Of a stretch of 64,000 nt of DNA, positions 21,986-29,569 are shown piece by piece; within the stretch, counting starts at the first letter, position 1, and each line of letters begins with the position of its first letter. The stretch comes from Poseidonocella sedimentorum. Lineage in GTDB: Bacteria; Pseudomonadota; Alphaproteobacteria; Rhodobacterales; Rhodobacteraceae. The DNA lies in contig NZ_FOYI01000003.1 in NCBI RefSeq assembly GCF_900116005.1, positions 288,992 to 352,991 of the forward strand. The letters run 5' to 3'. A model generated the notes under the pieces. The model searched no databases. It had not been told where the DNA came from and saw nothing but the letters and a program-made list of their open reading frames with translations. A program made the position numbers and the translations under genes.

Positions 21986-22037
21986 CGCCCCTGTCTTCTT
22001 CTCTTCGAAAAATACTCCCGCCGGAGGCATCCTCCGG
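21986..22037 (-). repeat. Candidate dispersed intergenic repeat with hairpin
   Basis: On the minus strand a 7-bp hairpin CCGGAGG-ATG-CCTCCGG (22021-22037) is followed by CGGGAGTATTTTT and a purine-rich AAGAGAAGAAG tract. The shape is terminator-like, but no leftward gene ends here: ppaC starts rightward at 22139 and groES starts leftward at 21823. From memory, similar CGGGAGTATTT words recur between genes in Rhodobacteraceae, so a repeat is the better guess. Confidence 0.45.
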
Positions 22038-22074
22038 TCGCCACATGGAACCATCCGCCCGCCATATTGCTTGG

Positions 22075-22103
22075 GTGACAAGCGCGCGTGCGCCCCCTAT
22101 AAG
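22075..22103 (+). promoter_or_regulatory. Candidate sigma-70 promoter of the Mn-pyrophosphatase gene
   Basis: GTGACA at 22075-22080, 17 nt, then TATAAG at 22098-22103, which is 36 nt before the chosen start codon. The -35 has one mismatch to TTGACA. Confidence 0.5.
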
Positions 22104-22138
22104 CGCGCCCGACGGACCAGCCCCATAGGACCATGCTC

Positions 22139-23059
22139 ATGACAACGCTTGTTTTCGGCCACAAATCCCCCGACACCGATTCCACCGGCTCCCCGATCAT
22201 CTGGGCCTGGTATCTCAACGAGATCAAAGGCGAAGCCGCCAAGCCCGCGCTGCTCGGCGAGCCCAACACCGAAGCGGCCTTCATGCTGGAGCACTGGTCG
22301 CTCGACAAGCCCGAGATCATCGACGGCGTCGCCGCTGACCAGCCGGTCGTCATCGTCGACACCAACAACCCCGCCGAGCTGCCCGCGGGCATCAACGACG
22401 CCGACATCCGCGCCATCATCGACCACCACAAGCTCGTGGGCGGGCTCGAAACCAAGGGTCCGATCGACATCCGCATCGAGCCGCTCGCCTGCACCGCGAC
22501 GCTGATGTACAAGATGATCGGCTCCGAGCTGGGCCGCGCGCCCGATGGCGTCAAGGGCGCGATGCTCTCCTGCATCCTCTCCGACACGCTCGAATTCCGC
22601 TCCCCCACCACCACCGACGAAGACAAGGCCGTCGCCCACGCGCTCGCCGATGAGCTGGGCGTCGATATCCCCGCCTTCGCCGAGAAGATGTTCGCGGCGA
22701 AATCCGATGTCTCGGCCTTCTCCGATGCCGCGTTGCTGCGCATGGATTCCAAGGAATACGGCGTCGGCGATACCAAATTCCGCGTTTCGGTCCTCGAAAC
22801 CACCAGCCCCGGCACCGTGCTCGACCGCAAGGAGAGCCTGATGGACACCATGGGCCCCGTCGCCACAGAAGATGGCGTCGATCAGGTCCTACTCTTCGTC
22901 GTGGACATCCTCAACGAGGAGGCGACGCTGCTGGTCCCCAACGATCTGGTGAAATCCGTGGCGGAGAAGAGCTTCGGCGTGGATGTCTCCGGCGACACCG
23001 TGGTCCTGCCCGGCGTCGTCAGCCGCAAGAAACAGATCATCCCGGCCCTCAAGGTCTGA
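22139..23059 (+). CDS. ppaC: Manganese-dependent inorganic pyrophosphatase (family II)
   Basis: 306-aa cytoplasmic enzyme that hydrolyses pyrophosphate and so pulls biosynthetic reactions forward. It is a DHH phosphoesterase: VFGHKSPDTDSTGSP near the start, VDTNNPAEL, the DHH motif IIDHHKLVGG, SDTLEFRSPTTT, and the C-terminal substrate motif SRKKQIIPAL. I prefer ATG 22139 because AGGA lies 8 nt upstream; ATG 22133, two codons earlier, is only 2 nt from it. Family II enzymes are less common in alphaproteobacteria than the family I Ppa. It is followed after 53 bp by the HAD gene on the same strand. Confidence 0.96.
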   Translation: MTTLVFGHKSPDTDSTGSPIIWAWYLNEIKGEAAKPALLGEPNTEAAFMLEHWSLDKPEIIDGVAADQPVVIVDTNNPAELPAGINDADIRAIIDHHKLVGGLETKGPIDIRIEPLACTATLMYKMIGSELGRAPDGVKGAMLSCILSDTLEFRSPTTTDEDKAVAHALADELGVDIPAFAEKMFAAKSDVSAFSDAALLRMDSKEYGVGDTKFRVSVLETTSPGTVLDRKESLMDTMGPVATEDGVDQVLLFVVDILNEEATLLVPNDLVKSVAEKSFGVDVSGDTVVLPGVVSRKKQIIPALKV

Positions 23060-23112
23060 TGCAATCGCCGGGCCCGCCGCGGCCCGGCCCACACGCGCCC
23101 CGGAGCAGCCCC

Positions 23113-23988
23113 ATGACCGAGATCATCGCCCGTCTAGCCGATATTTCCGCGCGCTATGATGCGCTTTTCGTCGATCTGTGGGGCTGCGTCCATGACGGCG
23201 TGACCGCCCTGCCCGAGGCCGTGGCGGCGCTTCAGGCCTTCCGCAAGGGCGGCGGCGCGGTGGTGCTCGTGACCAACTCGCCCAAGCCCCGCGCCGGCGT
23301 GGCCGAGCAGCTCAAGGTCTTTGGCGTGCCGGACGACGCCTGGGACAGCATCGCCTCGTCGGGCGACAGCGCGCGCGCCGCGATGTTCCGCGGGGTGGTG
23401 GGCCAAAAGGTCTTCTTCATGGGCGAATGGGAGCGCGACGCGGGCTTTTTCGAGCCGCTCAATCTGCTCTCCGACCCGGTCGAGATCAGCCGCGTGCCGC
23501 TCGAAGAGGCCGAGGGGATCATCTGCTGCGGCCCGTTCGATCCGATGGCCGACCCCGAAGTCAACCGGCCCCAGTTCCTCTATGCCAAGCAAAAGGGCAT
23601 GAAGCTGCTCTGCGCCAATCCCGATATCGTCGTGGATCGGGGCGAGGTGCGGGAATGGTGCGCCGGGGCGCTGGCGGCGCTCTATACCGAGATGGGCGGC
23701 GAGAGCCTTTATTTCGGCAAGCCCTACCCGCCGATCTACGATCTGGCGCGGCGGCGGCTGGGAGAGCTTGGCCGCGACGTGCCGGACGCCCGCATCCTCG
23801 CCATCGGTGACGGACCGGCGACGGATGTCTCCGGCGCAATGGGAGAGGATCTCGACGTGATCTTCATCACCGGCGGGCTCGCCGCGCGCGAGACGAAAAC
23901 CGAACGTCAGCCGGATGCGGCGGCGCTCAAAGCCTATCTCGGCGCGCAATCGGTGCATCCCCAGTTCGCGATGGGTCATCTGCGTTGA
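23113..23988 (+). CDS. HAD-superfamily hydrolase, class IIA (TIGR01459-like)
   Basis: 291-aa cytoplasmic phosphatase-fold protein. Motif I FVDLWGCVHDGV has Trp in place of the second Asp, a known variant in this subfamily, so phosphatase chemistry may be altered. Motif II is VLVTNSPKPR, the cap includes CGPFDPMADPE, and motifs III/IV are YFGKPYPPIYDLA and ILAIGDGPATDVSGA. The start at 23113 follows GGAG; an 18-residue upstream extension is Pro-rich and unsupported. It trails ppaC on the same strand. The physiological substrate is unknown. Confidence 0.9.
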   Translation: MTEIIARLADISARYDALFVDLWGCVHDGVTALPEAVAALQAFRKGGGAVVLVTNSPKPRAGVAEQLKVFGVPDDAWDSIASSGDSARAAMFRGVVGQKVFFMGEWERDAGFFEPLNLLSDPVEISRVPLEEAEGIICCGPFDPMADPEVNRPQFLYAKQKGMKLLCANPDIVVDRGEVREWCAGALAALYTEMGGESLYFGKPYPPIYDLARRRLGELGRDVPDARILAIGDGPATDVSGAMGEDLDVIFITGGLAARETKTERQPDAAALKAYLGAQSVHPQFAMGHLR

Positions 23989-24090
23989 CCTGCATTAACG
24001 GTTGATTTTTCTGCGGTCGCAAAGTAATTTTATTCCAACATGAGGCGCTAATGCGTCTTTTAATTGCTCGCTGAACGGAGTGATCGGGTG

Positions 24091-24534
24091 ATGTTGGACA
24101 ATATGCCCCGCGGCACGATTTGCATCGAAGACATCGAGATGGGGATGGTGCGGCACCTGCGCAAAGAGGTGACCGACCGCGATATCGAGTTGTTTGCCGA
24201 GGTCTCGACCGACCGCAACCCGGTGCATCTCGACGAGGATTACGCCCAGGACACGATCTTCGCAGGGCGCATTGCCCACGGGATGCTGACCGCCGGGCTC
24301 ATCTCCGCCGTGATCGGCGAGCAACTCCCCGGCCACGGCGCGGTCTACATGGGCCAGACGCTTCGGTTCCTTGCCCCTGTCCGGCCTGGCGATGTGGTGT
24401 TGGCCGAGGTCGAGGTGATCGGCATCGACCACGCCAAGCGCCGGGTGCAGCTCGATTGCCGCTGTCTGGTCGAGGACAAACAGGTGCTCATCGGGGAGGC
24501 CACGGTGCTCGCGCCCTCCCGCAAATTCGACTGA
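24091..24534 (+). CDS. MaoC/(R)-specific enoyl-CoA hydratase-like hot-dog protein
   Basis: 147-aa hot-dog-fold protein of the MaoC/PhaJ group. The hydratase-2 motif is present as DRNPVHLDEDYAQDTIFAGRI with catalytic Asp and His, followed by AHGMLTAGLISAVIGEQLPG. PhaJ-type enzymes convert enoyl-CoA to (R)-3-hydroxyacyl-CoA and feed polyhydroxyalkanoate synthesis, but related proteins act in other acyl-CoA routes. ATG 24091 follows CGGAG by about 10 nt; GTG 24088 and ATG 24103 are alternatives. It stands alone, convergent with tauC. Confidence 0.85.
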   Translation: MLDNMPRGTICIEDIEMGMVRHLRKEVTDRDIELFAEVSTDRNPVHLDEDYAQDTIFAGRIAHGMLTAGLISAVIGEQLPGHGAVYMGQTLRFLAPVRPGDVVLAEVEVIGIDHAKRRVQLDCRCLVEDKQVLIGEATVLAPSRKFD

Positions 24535-24536
24535 AC

Positions 24537-25802
24537 TCAGCTCCGCCCCTTCCAAGGCACGAGCCGGTTCTCCGCGCGCCGCATCAGGATATCGATCCCG
24601 AAGCCGATCACGCCGATCAGGATGATCCCCATGATCACGATGTCGGTGTTCTGGAACTTCGAGGCGACCATGATCATCATGCCCGCGCCCTTCTCCGCCG
24701 CGACCAGTTCGGCGGCGACCACCGTCCCCCAGCAGACGCCCATGGCGACCCGCGCGCCGGTGAAGATCTCCGGCAGGGAATTGGGCACGATCACGTGACG
24801 CATGATCTGCCACTTGCTGGCGCCGAGAGAATAGGCCGCGTGAACCTTGGTGATGTTGACGCCGGAGACGCCCGCCCGCGCGGCGATGGCCATGATCCAG
24901 AGCGCGGCGAGAAACAGCAGGATGATCTTGCCGACCTCGCCGATGCCCGCCCAGATGATCACCAGCGGGATGAGGGCCAGCGGCGGCACCGGCCGCATGA
25001 ACTCGACGATCGGATCGAACCAGCCGCGAAACCAGTTCGACAGGCCCATGGCATAGCCCAGCGGGATCCCCACCATCGCGCCGAAGAGAAAGCCCAGAAC
25101 AACCCGGAAGAGCGAGAGGCCGAGATGCTCCCACAGGGTCGCGCCGCGGAATCCCTCGCTTGAGATCTCACCGATGCGGCGGAGGACATCTTCGGGCGGC
25201 GGCAACCAGATCGGCTCCATCTGCCAGCCCTTGGCCGGCTCGAAGTTCAGCGTGCCCTTGGGGCTCATGCCGACGCGGCCGTATTCGGTCTCGACCGAGC
25301 CGCCGGGGGCGATATCCATGCCGTTGACCGCCACGATGGTCGCGCCCTCTTCGCGGCCCACCTGGTCGTTGCGATCTACCCGGATCAAGCCGCTGCGCCA
25401 GACGCCGACCGTCGCGCTGTCGTTCTTGGCAAAGCCCTCGCCGGGGTCGATGGGCGGCGCCTCGACGGTCTCGCCGATCGGATGGACGAGGACGAGGACC
25501 TCGGCATCGTCGATGGGCCCGTTCGGCACGGCGACGGTGTAGGTGAACCGCGCCTCGCCCTCGAACGGCGCCGGGGCATGGAGAAAGCCGGGCACCCAGG
25601 ACGAGCCGGTGAACGCGCCCCAGAGCAGGAAGATCGTGGCGACCGAGATCACGCTGGCAAAGCGGTTGGGCGTCACGGCGCTTTCATCGCCGAAGGTCAC
25701 GGTCTTGAGCGAGGCGTAGTCGGTGATCGACTTTTGGGCGACGAATTTCACGATGAAGAAGGAGGCCACGAAAATGGCCACATAGATGAGCAGGATAATC
25801 AT
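24537..25802 (-). CDS. tauC: Taurine ABC transporter permease with a large extra N-terminal region
   Basis: 421-aa inner-membrane permease. The C-terminal half (about residues 215-421) is the usual TauC/SsuC BPD domain, including the cytoplasmic loop EAA-like stretch AAYSLGASKWQIMRHVIVPNSLPEI. The N-terminal half is additional: two hydrophobic segments (residues 1-18 and about 50-66) and then roughly 125 residues of polar beta-rich sequence, probably periplasmic, before a WLPPPEDVLRRIGE start of the normal domain. Canonical TauC is about 275 aa. It overlaps tauB by ATGA and ends the tauABC operon. Confidence 0.9.
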   Translation of the reverse strand: MIILLIYVAIFVASFFIVKFVAQKSITDYASLKTVTFGDESAVTPNRFASVISVATIFLLWGAFTGSSWVPGFLHAPAPFEGEARFTYTVAVPNGPIDDAEVLVLVHPIGETVEAPPIDPGEGFAKNDSATVGVWRSGLIRVDRNDQVGREEGATIVAVNGMDIAPGGSVETEYGRVGMSPKGTLNFEPAKGWQMEPIWLPPPEDVLRRIGEISSEGFRGATLWEHLGLSLFRVVLGFLFGAMVGIPLGYAMGLSNWFRGWFDPIVEFMRPVPPLALIPLVIIWAGIGEVGKIILLFLAALWIMAIAARAGVSGVNITKVHAAYSLGASKWQIMRHVIVPNSLPEIFTGARVAMGVCWGTVVAAELVAAEKGAGMMIMVASKFQNTDIVIMGIILIGVIGFGIDILMRRAENRLVPWKGRS

Positions 25803-26617
25803 TGCGCCGCCCCCTGGCTTGCGGCCGGCCGGCCCATGATTTCCTCTTCCATGTCCCAGATCATGCCGAGGATCTCCTCCCGTCGCGCGTTGAATTCGGG
25901 ATGTTTCTTGACCTCCCGCAGATCCTGCCCGACGCCGAGATCGGCAAAGGGCAGCCGGTATTCGCGGTGAATCCGGCCCGGGCGCGGCGCCATGACCAGC
26001 AGCCGTTCGCCCAGGAGCAGCGCCTCCTCGACCGAGTGGGTGATGAGGATGATGGTCTTGCCCGTCTCCTTCCAGAGCTGGAGCACAAGGCTCTGCATCT
26101 TCTCGCGGGTGAGCGCGTCGAGCGCGCCCAGCGGCTCATCCATCAGGATCACGTCGGGCTCATTGGCAAGGCAGCGCGCGAGGGCGACGCGCTGCTGCAT
26201 CCCGCCCGAAAGCTCGTAGATCGCCTTTTCCTTGAAATCCGACAGGCCAACGATATCGAGCAGGTGATCGACCTTGTCGCGATAGTCGCGCTGGCGCTGG
26301 CCGGCCATGCGGGGCCCGAAGCCCACGTTCTCGCGCACGTCCATCCACTCGAAAAGCGCGCCTTTCTGGAAGACCATGCCGCGTTCGGCGCCGGGGCCGT
26401 GGACGCGGTGGCCGTTGATGCGGATCTCGCCGCCGGTGGGCGCAAGGAACCCCGCCACGATGTTGAGCAAGGTGGTCTTGCCACAGCCCGACGGGCCGAG
26501 CACGCTCATCAGCTCCCCCGGGGCGAGTGAGATCGAGACGTCCTTCAACGCCTGCACCGATCCGCCGCCGGGCAGATCGAACCTCATCGATACGCTCTCA
26601 ATATCCAGTCCGCTCAC
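25799..26617 (-). CDS. tauB: Taurine ABC transporter ATP-binding protein
   Basis: 272-aa ATPase of the nitrate/sulfonate/taurine family. Walker A is GPSGCGKTTLLNIVAG (about residues 40-55), the signature is LSGGMQQRVALARCLA, Walker B VILMDEPLGALDAL, and the H-loop IILITHSVEEAL. It couples ATP hydrolysis to taurine uptake by TauC with the periplasmic TauA. The gene lies 171 bp after tauA, with a hairpin in the gap, and overlaps tauC by four bases. Confidence 0.94.
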   Translation of the reverse strand: MSGLDIESVSMRFDLPGGGSVQALKDVSISLAPGELMSVLGPSGCGKTTLLNIVAGFLAPTGGEIRINGHRVHGPGAERGMVFQKGALFEWMDVRENVGFGPRMAGQRQRDYRDKVDHLLDIVGLSDFKEKAIYELSGGMQQRVALARCLANEPDVILMDEPLGALDALTREKMQSLVLQLWKETGKTIILITHSVEEALLLGERLLVMAPRPGRIHREYRLPFADLGVGQDLREVKKHPEFNARREEILGMIWDMEEEIMGRPAASQGAAQ

Positions 26618-26754
26618 GCATACCTCTCTTCCGGTCCTTCCGGGGGCCGCCGCCCCTCGGTCTGTCGCGGGCCGTTTCGCTGCGCCGCGCCATTTTGCGA
26701 TTCATCGCTCCGGCCCGGATCTCTCCGCGCCGGGTCAGGTGCAGGGCCGCATGC

Positions 26755-26777
26755 CGGGGCCGCCCGCAGGGGCCCCG
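26755..26777 (-). terminator. Intercistronic hairpin between tauA and tauB
   Basis: Arms CGGGGCC and GGCCCCG (7 bp, 9-nt loop) lie 11 bp after the tauA stop, with no T-tract. It probably reduces read-through so that the binding protein exceeds the membrane components. Confidence 0.45.
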
Positions 26778-26788
26778 ACCCGCGCCAT

Positions 26789-27796
26789 TTACATGCCGCT
26801 TGCCGCGCTGAGCGGCCCGGCATTCACCGCGTTTTCATAGGTGTCGAGCGCCGCGTCGATGCTACCGGCCTCGACGAAGACATTCGCAACACCTTTCATG
26901 AACTCCGCCGCGCCGCCGTCGAGCCATTTCGGCCCGAGCTGTTCGTCAACCGAGGGGAAGACGAAGCCCGCGAGTGTGGCTTCGGTCGCATCCTCGTCCA
27001 TCCCTGCGTCCTGGGCGATTGCGGGCAGCATCTCGGCGGTGTGCTCGCCGGAGTTCCACATCGCGTTGGCCTCGGCCGTGACGGCGAGGAACGCGCTGAC
27101 CATGTCGGTGTTTTCCGCGACCCAGCCCGCAGGGCCGGTCGTCGCGTCGAAGACGAGAATGCCGAGGTCTTCTTTCTCAGCGCCGGTGAGCAGCACGTTG
27201 CCGTACTCCATCATGCGCCGCAGCGATCCGCCCCAACCGCAGGCCATATCCACCGACCCCTGCGCAATCGCCGCCGCGCCATCCGGCGGGGCCATGTCGA
27301 CCACGTCCATCGATCCCACATCGACGCCGAAATGGCTCATCTGCTTGAGGAAGCCGTAATGCGCCGCGGTCCCGAGCGGAACGGCGACCTTCTTGCCGGC
27401 AAGCTCATCGGCGCTGTCCTTGTCGATTTCCAGCGATGCGGAGACGACGCAGTTGTCGTTGTCGGAATAGCTCACCGCCACGTCGAGGACCTGAAGATCC
27501 TGCCCGGCCGAGACCGCGACGACGAAGGGCGGGATGCCCTGGCTCACGGACATCTGCACGTCGCCCGAGGCCATCGCGGCGCTCATGGCGGTGCCGGTGT
27601 CGAAGCTGACCCAATCGACCTCGACGCCCATCGCCTCTTCGTACATGCCGGTGACCTTGGCGTACTGGAAGGGCATGGGCCATTCGAGAAAGTAGCCGAC
27701 CGTGATCGAGCCGTGATCGTCGGCCATGGCGGCCTGCGCCCCGGTCAGAAGCGCGGCGCCCGCGACGGCGCTCCGCAGTGCGGTTTTCATGTTCAT
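26789..27796 (-). CDS. tauA: Taurine ABC transporter substrate-binding protein
   Basis: 335-aa periplasmic binding protein. The Sec signal MNMKTALRSAVAGAALLTGAQAAMA precedes DDHGSITVGYFLEWPMPFQ, the typical TauA opening; later parts (SVSQGIPPFVVAVSAGQDL, MACGWGGSLRRMMEYG) fit TauA rather than SsuA. ATG 27796 has GGGGAG 8 nt upstream; a much longer in-frame extension crosses the divergent promoter region and is rejected. It heads the tauABC operon and diverges from tpa, whose product consumes the imported taurine. Confidence 0.94.
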   Translation of the reverse strand: MNMKTALRSAVAGAALLTGAQAAMADDHGSITVGYFLEWPMPFQYAKVTGMYEEAMGVEVDWVSFDTGTAMSAAMASGDVQMSVSQGIPPFVVAVSAGQDLQVLDVAVSYSDNDNCVVSASLEIDKDSADELAGKKVAVPLGTAAHYGFLKQMSHFGVDVGSMDVVDMAPPDGAAAIAQGSVDMACGWGGSLRRMMEYGNVLLTGAEKEDLGILVFDATTGPAGWVAENTDMVSAFLAVTAEANAMWNSGEHTAEMLPAIAQDAGMDEDATEATLAGFVFPSVDEQLGPKWLDGGAAEFMKGVANVFVEAGSIDAALDTYENAVNAGPLSAASGM

Positions 27797-28100
27797 TATT
27801 GATCTCCCCGTGGTCTTTCGCGCGCGTTGAGAGCGCTCAGAAACTCGCCGCCCGCACAGTCTGCGCGCGCGACTGTGGCTGATGGAAAGGCATATTGCGC
27901 CCATGTACAAACAATTTGTTCGTTTTTTCGCGCGCGGACGTGACAAACCCGCCAAAGAGGGGCCGCTTTCGCGGCATCCCACCCCGGTCAATGACCGCGA
28001 TGGGGTGCGAGTTCTTGGAGAGTGCGGCGCGCTCATGTAGCATCGCCCGACGACTCGGCCCCTGGGTGGCCGCCTCACGTTAATTCAGGGAGATCTCGGC
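27797..28100. promoter_or_regulatory. tauA-tpa divergent control region
   Basis: 304 bp with no credible gene. It contains an 11-bp near-palindrome AACAATTTGTT at 27910-27920 within an AT-rich patch, followed by a T-run (27922-27928). This could be an operator for a taurine regulator. The CTGGAC-type repeats reported for Rhodobacter TauR were looked for and not found, and no regulator gene adjoins. Confidence 0.5.
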
Positions 28101-29498
28101 ATGGATGGCGGGATGAAAGACAACGATCTGTCAGGGATTGTCAGCGCCGATCGCGCGCATGTGTGGCACCATCTGACCCAGCACAAACCGCTCGAGACCA
28201 CCGATCCCAAGATCATCGTCGAGGGCAAGGGGATGCGCGTGTGGGATCAGACGGGCCGCGAGCATCTCGACGCGGTGTCCGGCGCGGTCTGGACGGTCAA
28301 CGTCGGCTACGGGCGCGAGCGGATCGCCAACGCGGTGCGCGACCAGTTGTTGCAGCTCAACTATTTCGCGGGCTCGATGGGCTCGATCCCCGGCGCACGC
28401 TTTGCCGAGAGGCTCATCGACAAGATGCCCGGGCTCTCGCGCGTCTATTATGCCAATTCGGGCAGCGAGGCCAACGAGAAGGCTTTCAAGATGGTGCGCC
28501 AGATCGCCCACAAGCGGTTCGGCGGCAAGAAGCACAAGATCCTCTATCGCGACCGCGACTATCACGGCACGACCCTCGGCGCGCTGTCGGCCGGCGGCCA
28601 GCAGGAGCGCAACGCGCAGTACGGCCCCTTTGCGCCGGGGTTCATCGAGGTGCCCCATTGCCTTGAGTACCGCGCCGCCGATCAGGGCTGGGGCGATCTG
28701 AGCGGCGAGGCCTATGGCCAGCGCGCGGCCGATGCGATCGAGGAGGTCATCCTGCGCGAGGGGCCCGAGACGGTCGGCGCGCTCTGTCTTGAGCCGGTCA
28801 CGGCGGGCGGCGGCGTGATCCCCCCGCCGCCGGGCTATTGGGAGCGGGTCCAGGAGATCTGCCGCAAATACGAGGTGCTTCTGCACATCGACGAGGTGGT
28901 CTGCGGCGTCGGCCGCACGGGGACGTGGTTCGGCTATCAGCATTACGGCGTGAAGCCCGACATGGTGACGATGGCCAAGGGCGTGGCCTCCGGCTATGCC
29001 GCCATCGCCTGCCTCGTGACGACCGAGGAGGTGTTCGACATGTTCAAGTCCGATGCGGACGATCCGCTCGACTATTTCCGCGACATCTCGACCTTCGGCG
29101 GTTGCACCGCCGGGCCCGCGGCGGCGCTGGAGAACATGGCGATCATCGAGGAAGAGGACCTTCTGGGCAATTGCCAGGCCATGGGCGCGCGCCTGATGGA
29201 GAACCTCCACGGGCTGATGGAAAAACACCGCGTGATCGGCGACGTGCGCGGCGCGGGGCTCTTCTGCGGCGCCGAGCTGGTGGCGGACCGGGCGAGCAAG
29301 GAGCCGGTGTCTGAGGCGCTGGTCCGGGCGGTGACGGGCGATTGCATGGCGCAGGGCGTCATCATCGGGGCGACGAACCGCTCCGTGCCGGGCTACAACA
29401 ACACCTTGTGTTTCGCGCCCGCCCTGATCGCCACACCCGATGACATCGACCAGATCACCGACGCGGTGGACGGCGCATTGAGCCGGGTTTTCGGCTGA
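28101..29498 (+). CDS. tpa: Taurine:pyruvate aminotransferase
   Basis: 465-aa PLP-dependent class III aminotransferase that transfers the taurine amino group to pyruvate, giving sulfoacetaldehyde and alanine. Identifying features are HVWHHLTQHKP at the start, YYANSGSEANEKAFKMVRQIA, LHIDEVVCGVGRTGTWFGY, and the Schiff-base Lys293 in MAKGVASGYAAIAC. Start 28101 has GGGAG 8 nt upstream. The pairing with divergent tauABC makes taurine the substrate. The next enzymes (Xsc, Pta) are not in the window, so the pathway is completed elsewhere. A hairpin follows the gene. Confidence 0.95.
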   Translation: MDGGMKDNDLSGIVSADRAHVWHHLTQHKPLETTDPKIIVEGKGMRVWDQTGREHLDAVSGAVWTVNVGYGRERIANAVRDQLLQLNYFAGSMGSIPGARFAERLIDKMPGLSRVYYANSGSEANEKAFKMVRQIAHKRFGGKKHKILYRDRDYHGTTLGALSAGGQQERNAQYGPFAPGFIEVPHCLEYRAADQGWGDLSGEAYGQRAADAIEEVILREGPETVGALCLEPVTAGGGVIPPPPGYWERVQEICRKYEVLLHIDEVVCGVGRTGTWFGYQHYGVKPDMVTMAKGVASGYAAIACLVTTEEVFDMFKSDADDPLDYFRDISTFGGCTAGPAAALENMAIIEEEDLLGNCQAMGARLMENLHGLMEKHRVIGDVRGAGLFCGAELVADRASKEPVSEALVRAVTGDCMAQGVIIGATNRSVPGYNNTLCFAPALIATPDDIDQITDAVDGALSRVFG

Positions 29499-29505
29499 CG
29501 GGACC

Positions 29506-29528
29506 CCCGCCGGGTTGACCCCGGCGGG
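29506..29528 (+). terminator. Hairpin after tpa
   Basis: Stem CCCGCCGGG / CCCGGCGGG (9 bp, 5-nt loop), 8 bp after the stop. There is no strong T-tract, so the terminator call is tentative. Confidence 0.5.
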
Positions 29529-29569
29529 ATCGCCCTAATTCTCCCGGGACACCTCGTGGAGACAGCGCC

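Noticed and set aside
22047..22073. GGAAC word upstream of ppaC as a further EcfG promoter
   Set aside because: No CGTT at 16-17 nt downstream (the sequence there is GCTT); a sigma-70-like promoter fits better.
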